Positions 49,148 through 56,360 of a DNA stretch of 56,360 nt are shown here, one piece after another. Under the pieces are notes generated by a model that was not told where the DNA came from, ran no database searches, and worked only from the letters and a program-made list of their open reading frames with translations. The DNA is taken from the NCBI GenBank assembly GCA_025963965.1, contig JAOPZS010000027.1, positions 1 through 56,360 of the forward strand, in the 5' to 3' direction. Within the stretch, counting starts at the first letter, position 1; each line of letters opens with the position of its first letter. The translations under genes were made by a program, and so were the position numbers. The stretch comes from Solirubrobacterales bacterium. Lineage in GTDB: Bacteria; Actinomycetota; Thermoleophilia; Solirubrobacterales; Solirubrobacteraceae.

Positions 49148-49996
49148 CTAGGCCCGCTTGGGAAACCGGGAGAAGTCGGGCGGGCGCTTCTCGCGGTATG
49201 CGTCGCGACCCTCCTGGGCCTCCTCGCTGCCGTAGAACAGCAGGTTCGCGTCGTGGGCGAGCTGCTGGATGCCGGCGAGCCCGTCTTCGGCCGCGTTGAA
49301 GCTGGCCTTGAGCAGGCGCAGGGCGAAGGGGGAGAGGGCGAGCATCTCCCGGCACCACTGCACCGTCTCCTGCTCGAGGCGCTCGAGCGGGACGACCGTG
49401 TTGACGAGACCCATCTCGAGCGCCTCCTGCGCCGAGTACTGGCGGCACAGAAACCAGATCTCCTTGGCCTTCTTCGGGCCGACAAGGTTCGCGAGCAGGC
49501 CGGCCCCGAAGCCGCCGTCGAACGAGCCGACCTTGGGCCCGACCTGGCCGAAGCGCGCGTTGTCGGCGGCGATCGTGAGGTCACAGACGAGGTGCAGCAC
49601 GTGCCCGCCGCCGATCGCGTAGCCGGCGACCATCGCCACCACGGGCTTGGGCAGGCGGCGCATCTGGATGTGCAGGTCGGTGACGTGGAAGCGTCCGACG
49701 CCGGCCCGGCCGGCCTCGTCGTCGTTGAGGTACCCGGAGTCGCCGCGCACGCGCTGATCGCCGCCCGAGCAGAACGCGTCGGGCCCCTCGCCGGTGAGCA
49801 CGATCACGCCGACCGACGTGTCCTCGCGAGCCCGCTCGAGCGCTTCGGAGATCTCGATCACCGTGCGCGGGCGGAAGGCGTTTCGGACCTCCGGCCGCGC
49901 GATCGTGATCTTCGCGATGCCCGCGTCGGCGCCCGTCGAGAGCTCATAGCGGATGTCGGTGTACTCACCCGGCCCGGCGAGGAAGTCGGTGCTCAT
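49148..49996 (-). CDS. menB: 1,4-Dihydroxy-2-naphthoyl-CoA synthase
   Basis: MenB closes the second naphthoquinone ring. The 282-residue crotonase-fold protein has [31 protein letters not shown] (oxyanion hole), [20 protein letters not shown] and the C-terminal [15 protein letters not shown], which is a signature of MenB. It starts at ATG 49996. TAGCCT (50009-50004) lies seven bases upstream and is the minus-strand half of a palindrome whose other half serves menE. Confidence 0.96.
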   Translation of the reverse strand: MSTDFLAGPGEYTDIRYELSTGADAGIAKITIARPEVRNAFRPRTVIEISEALERAREDTSVGVIVLTGEGPDAFCSGGDQRVRGDSGYLNDDEAGRAGVGRFHVTDLHIQMRRLPKPVVAMVAGYAIGGGHVLHLVCDLTIAADNARFGQVGPKVGSFDGGFGAGLLANLVGPKKAKEIWFLCRQYSAQEALEMGLVNTVVPLERLEQETVQWCREMLALSPFALRLLKASFNAAEDGLAGIQQLAHDANLLFYGSEEAQEGRDAYREKRPPDFSRFPKRA

Positions 49997-50003
49997 CGCG
50001 CGA

Positions 50004-50013
50004 AGGCTAGCCT
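50004..50013. promoter_or_regulatory. Palindromic -10 box driving menB and menE in both directions
   Basis: AGGCTAGCCT is its own reverse complement. On the plus strand it gives TAGCCT at 50008-50013, seven bases before the menE ATG (50021). On the minus strand it gives TAGCCT at 50009-50004, seven bases before the menB ATG (49996). Both starts are in the leaderless position. Bidirectional promoters based on symmetrical -10 boxes are known in bacteria. Confidence 0.75.
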
Positions 50014-50020
50014 GTGCGCC

Positions 50021-51339
50021 ATGGAGATCGAGGCATGGCTCGAGCGGGCCGCGTCGCGCACGCCCGGTCGCGTGGCCATCGAGACCCCGGACGTCAGCGC
50101 GACATACGGCGAGCTGCTGGCGCTCGCGCGGGTCGGCGCCGCACGTCTGCTCGAGCTCGGCGTCGAGCGCGGCGATCGAGTCGCGATCGCACTGCCCCCG
50201 GGCCTCGCCTTCGCCCAGGCGCTGCACGCCTGCCTGCTGCTCGGCGCCGTCGCCGTGCCCGTCGACCTGCGCCTCGCGTCGGCCGAGCGCGAGCGCGTCG
50301 CGGCGGGCGCCGAGGTGCTGGTCGAGGAGCCGCTTCCACAGCAGGGACGCTCCGGCGGGCCGCCCGCCCGGCACGACCTCGACGCGAGCGCCCTGATCGT
50401 GCACACGTCCGGGACGACCTCCGCGCCACGGCCGGTCCGCCTCAGCTACGCCAACCTGCTGTGGAGCGCGCTCGGCTCGGGGGTCGCGCTCGGCAGCGAC
50501 CCCGACGAGCGCTGGCTGTGCGCGATGCCGCTCTCGCACGTGGGCGGCCTCTCGATCCTGATCCGCTCGGCGATCTACGGGACGACCGCCGTGGTCCACG
50601 AGCGCTTCGAGACCGACCGGGTGCTCGCGGCGCTGCGCAATGAGCGAGTGACGCTCGTGAGCCTCGTGGCGACGACGCTGGGGCGACTGCTCGACGCGGG
50701 CCTCGAGCGCCCGCCGGCGCTGCGCTGCGCGCTCACCGGCGGCGGTCCCGTGCCGGCCGCGCTCGTGCGACGGGCGGCGCTGGCGGGCGTGCCGGTCTCG
50801 CTCACATACGGCCTCACCGAGACGTGCTCGCAGGTGACGACGACGCCGCTCTCCGAAGCGCACGCCGGCCGGCCCACCGCGGGGCCGCCGCTGTTCTGCA
50901 CCGTCGTGGATCTCGCCGCGGACGGCGAGATCCTCGTCGCGGGGCCGACGGTTGCGCCGTCGGCGACGCTGCAGGAGGGGTGGCTGGCGACAGGCGATCT
51001 CGGCGAGCTCGACGAGCGCGGGCGGCTGCAGGTGCTCGGGCGCAAGGCGGACACGATCGTCACCGGAGGCGAGAACGTCGCTCCCGCCGAGGTCGAGGCT
51101 GTGATCGAGGCGCACCCGGACGTGCTCGAGGCCGCCGTCGTGGGGCGAGCAGACGAGGATTGGGGAGAGTCGCTGTTCGCCTGGGTCGTGCCGCGCCCGG
51201 GCGCCAGGCTCGACCCGGCCGATCTCGCCGCGCACTGCCGCCGCTCGCTCGCCGGATACAAGGTTCCGAAGGGCTGGACCGCGCGCGATCAGCCGCTGCC
51301 CCGGACCGCTTCGGGCAAGCTGCTGCGCCGGGAGCTGGC

Positions 51340-51343
<4 letters not shown>
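50021..51343 (+). CDS. menE: o-Succinylbenzoate-CoA ligase
   Basis: MenE activates o-succinylbenzoate with ATP and CoA. The 440-residue protein is an ANL-superfamily ligase: the phosphate-binding loop is [16 protein letters not shown], followed by [53 protein letters not shown] and the hinge region [20 protein letters not shown]. The catalytic lysine is in the end [12 protein letters not shown]. It is shorter than most acyl-CoA ligases, as MenE usually is. It overlaps the following methyltransferase gene by four bases. Confidence 0.93.
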
Positions 51344-53215
<1,872 letters not shown>

Positions 53216-53236
53216 GCGGACCGGGCGCCGCGCGGG

Positions 53237-53832
53237 ATGCTCGCCTACGTCTTCTGGCACAGGGCCGCCGGCGGTGTCGACGTCGAGGACTACGAGCAGG
53301 CGCTGAGCCGCTTTCACCGCTCGCTGGCGCACCGGCCGCCGTGCGGACTGCTGGGCTCCGTCACGCTGCGCGCCGAGCAGCTGCCGTGGCTTCCGGCGGC
53401 GGGCGCCGGAGACTCAGGCGGCTACGAGGACTGGTACCTCGTCGAGAACTGGAGCGCAGTGGGCGTGCTCGAGCTGGCGGCCGTGTCGCGCGGCCATCAG
53501 ACGGCGCACGGCGAGGCGGCGCGGCGGATGGGCCAGGGCGCCGGCGCGATCTACAAGCGACTGGAGGGCGAGGCGGCGCCGGGCGACGCGCGCCTGGCGG
53601 TTTGGGTGACGCGCCCGCGCGGGCAACGCGACCCGACGATCGCCGAGCTGCTCGACGACGGCGTGGGACCGCACGACGGAGCGCTGTGGCAGCGCACGCT
53701 GGTGCTCGGGCCGGCGCCGGAGCTCTGCCTGCTTCACAGCGCCGCTGAGCTTCCGCCGGGAACGGGCCTCGCCGAGTCCCGCCTGCCGCCGGGCTGGCAG
53801 GCGGCGTCGGCCGGGCGCGAGCGCCTCGCGGG

Positions 53833-53836
<4 letters not shown>
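53237..53836 (+). CDS. Conserved hypothetical protein
   Basis: A 199-residue soluble protein beginning MLAYVFWHRAAGGVDVEDYE. It looks like a folded alpha/beta protein without signal or membrane segments; YEDWYLVENWSAVGVLELAA and GQGAGAIYKRLEGEA are notable. It contains two halves of similar size, each opening with a short strand (LAYVFWHR and LAVWVTRPRG), as in dimeric alpha-beta barrel proteins. I cannot assign a function. It lies 21 bases after ilvC and overlaps the next start by four bases (ATGA), so the three genes may be one transcript. Confidence 0.78.

Positions 53837-56360
<2,524 letters not shown>

Noticed and set aside
49148-51235. A 695-codon minus-strand frame covering menB and most of the menE region.
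   Set aside because: Only the part from ATG 49996 has crotonase features; the rest is antisense to menE.

Overview
The window is about 56 kb of very GC-rich DNA with a strong preference for G or C at third codon positions, frequent GTG starts, TANNNT -10 boxes placed directly in front of start codons, and complete menaquinone, arginine and branched-chain amino acid gene sets. This fits a high-GC actinobacterium. Gene content and the mixed ATG/GTG leaderless style would suit the class Thermoleophilia (Solirubrobacterales-like), but that placement is inference. No tRNA, rRNA, CRISPR array or intact mobile element was seen. Coding density is high and most of the sequence is chromosomal core.

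Layout. 1-5953: translation block infC (5' end cut off), rpmI, rplT, a terminator, a SpoU methyltransferase, pheS and pheT. 5946-12311: arginine genes argC-argJ-argB-argD, a GNAT acetyltransferase, argG, and a 53-residue membrane protein. 12324-18745: a divergent pair (unknown protein and coiled-coil protein), dnaE, and nfo on the opposite strand. 18757-19322: a small accessory pocket with an orphan gene and a decayed tyrosine recombinase. 19323-22768: gltX, an HDOD-LuxR fusion, an Rrf2-type regulator under its own palindrome, and a small disordered protein. 22935-26301: exported proteins (SGNH hydrolase, HNH-like, PASTA-like, and a metzincin-like protease). 26535-30362: a tightly overlapping four-gene signalling operon: UBP-type zinc finger; receiver fused to degenerate glutaredoxin and thioredoxin-reductase domains; cNMP-domain histidine kinase; GNAT acetyltransferase. 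30405-40840: cysK, cysE, pcrA, folD, a membrane protein, gatC-gatA-gatB (gatB carries an in-frame TAG), small membrane proteins and a VIT/CCC1 transporter. 41038-53215: ilvB-ilvN, then a complete classical menaquinone cluster (menF, menD, menH, menC, menA, menB, menE, a methyltransferase), then ilvC. 53237-56360: a hypothetical protein, a glutathionyl-hydroquinone-reductase-like protein, a ZTP riboswitch, serC and the start of serA.

How they work together. The arg block converts acetylglutamate to acetylornithine and citrulline to argininosuccinate. CysE and CysK make cysteine from the serine that SerA and SerC help supply. The ZTP riboswitch ties serine supply to one-carbon and purine status, where FolD also acts. 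IlvBNC form the common branched-chain pathway, and the men genes make the respiratory quinone. GltX and GatCAB together probably supply Gln-tRNA and Asn-tRNA. The least understood unit is the 26535-30362 operon, whose domains suggest a redox- or nucleotide-sensing phosphorelay with unknown output. The most pressing anomaly is the amber codon in gatB. The clearest regulatory patterns are near-universal leaderless promoters, one palindromic -10 box shared by menB and menE, and a set of nested hairpins in short spacers between co-oriented genes.
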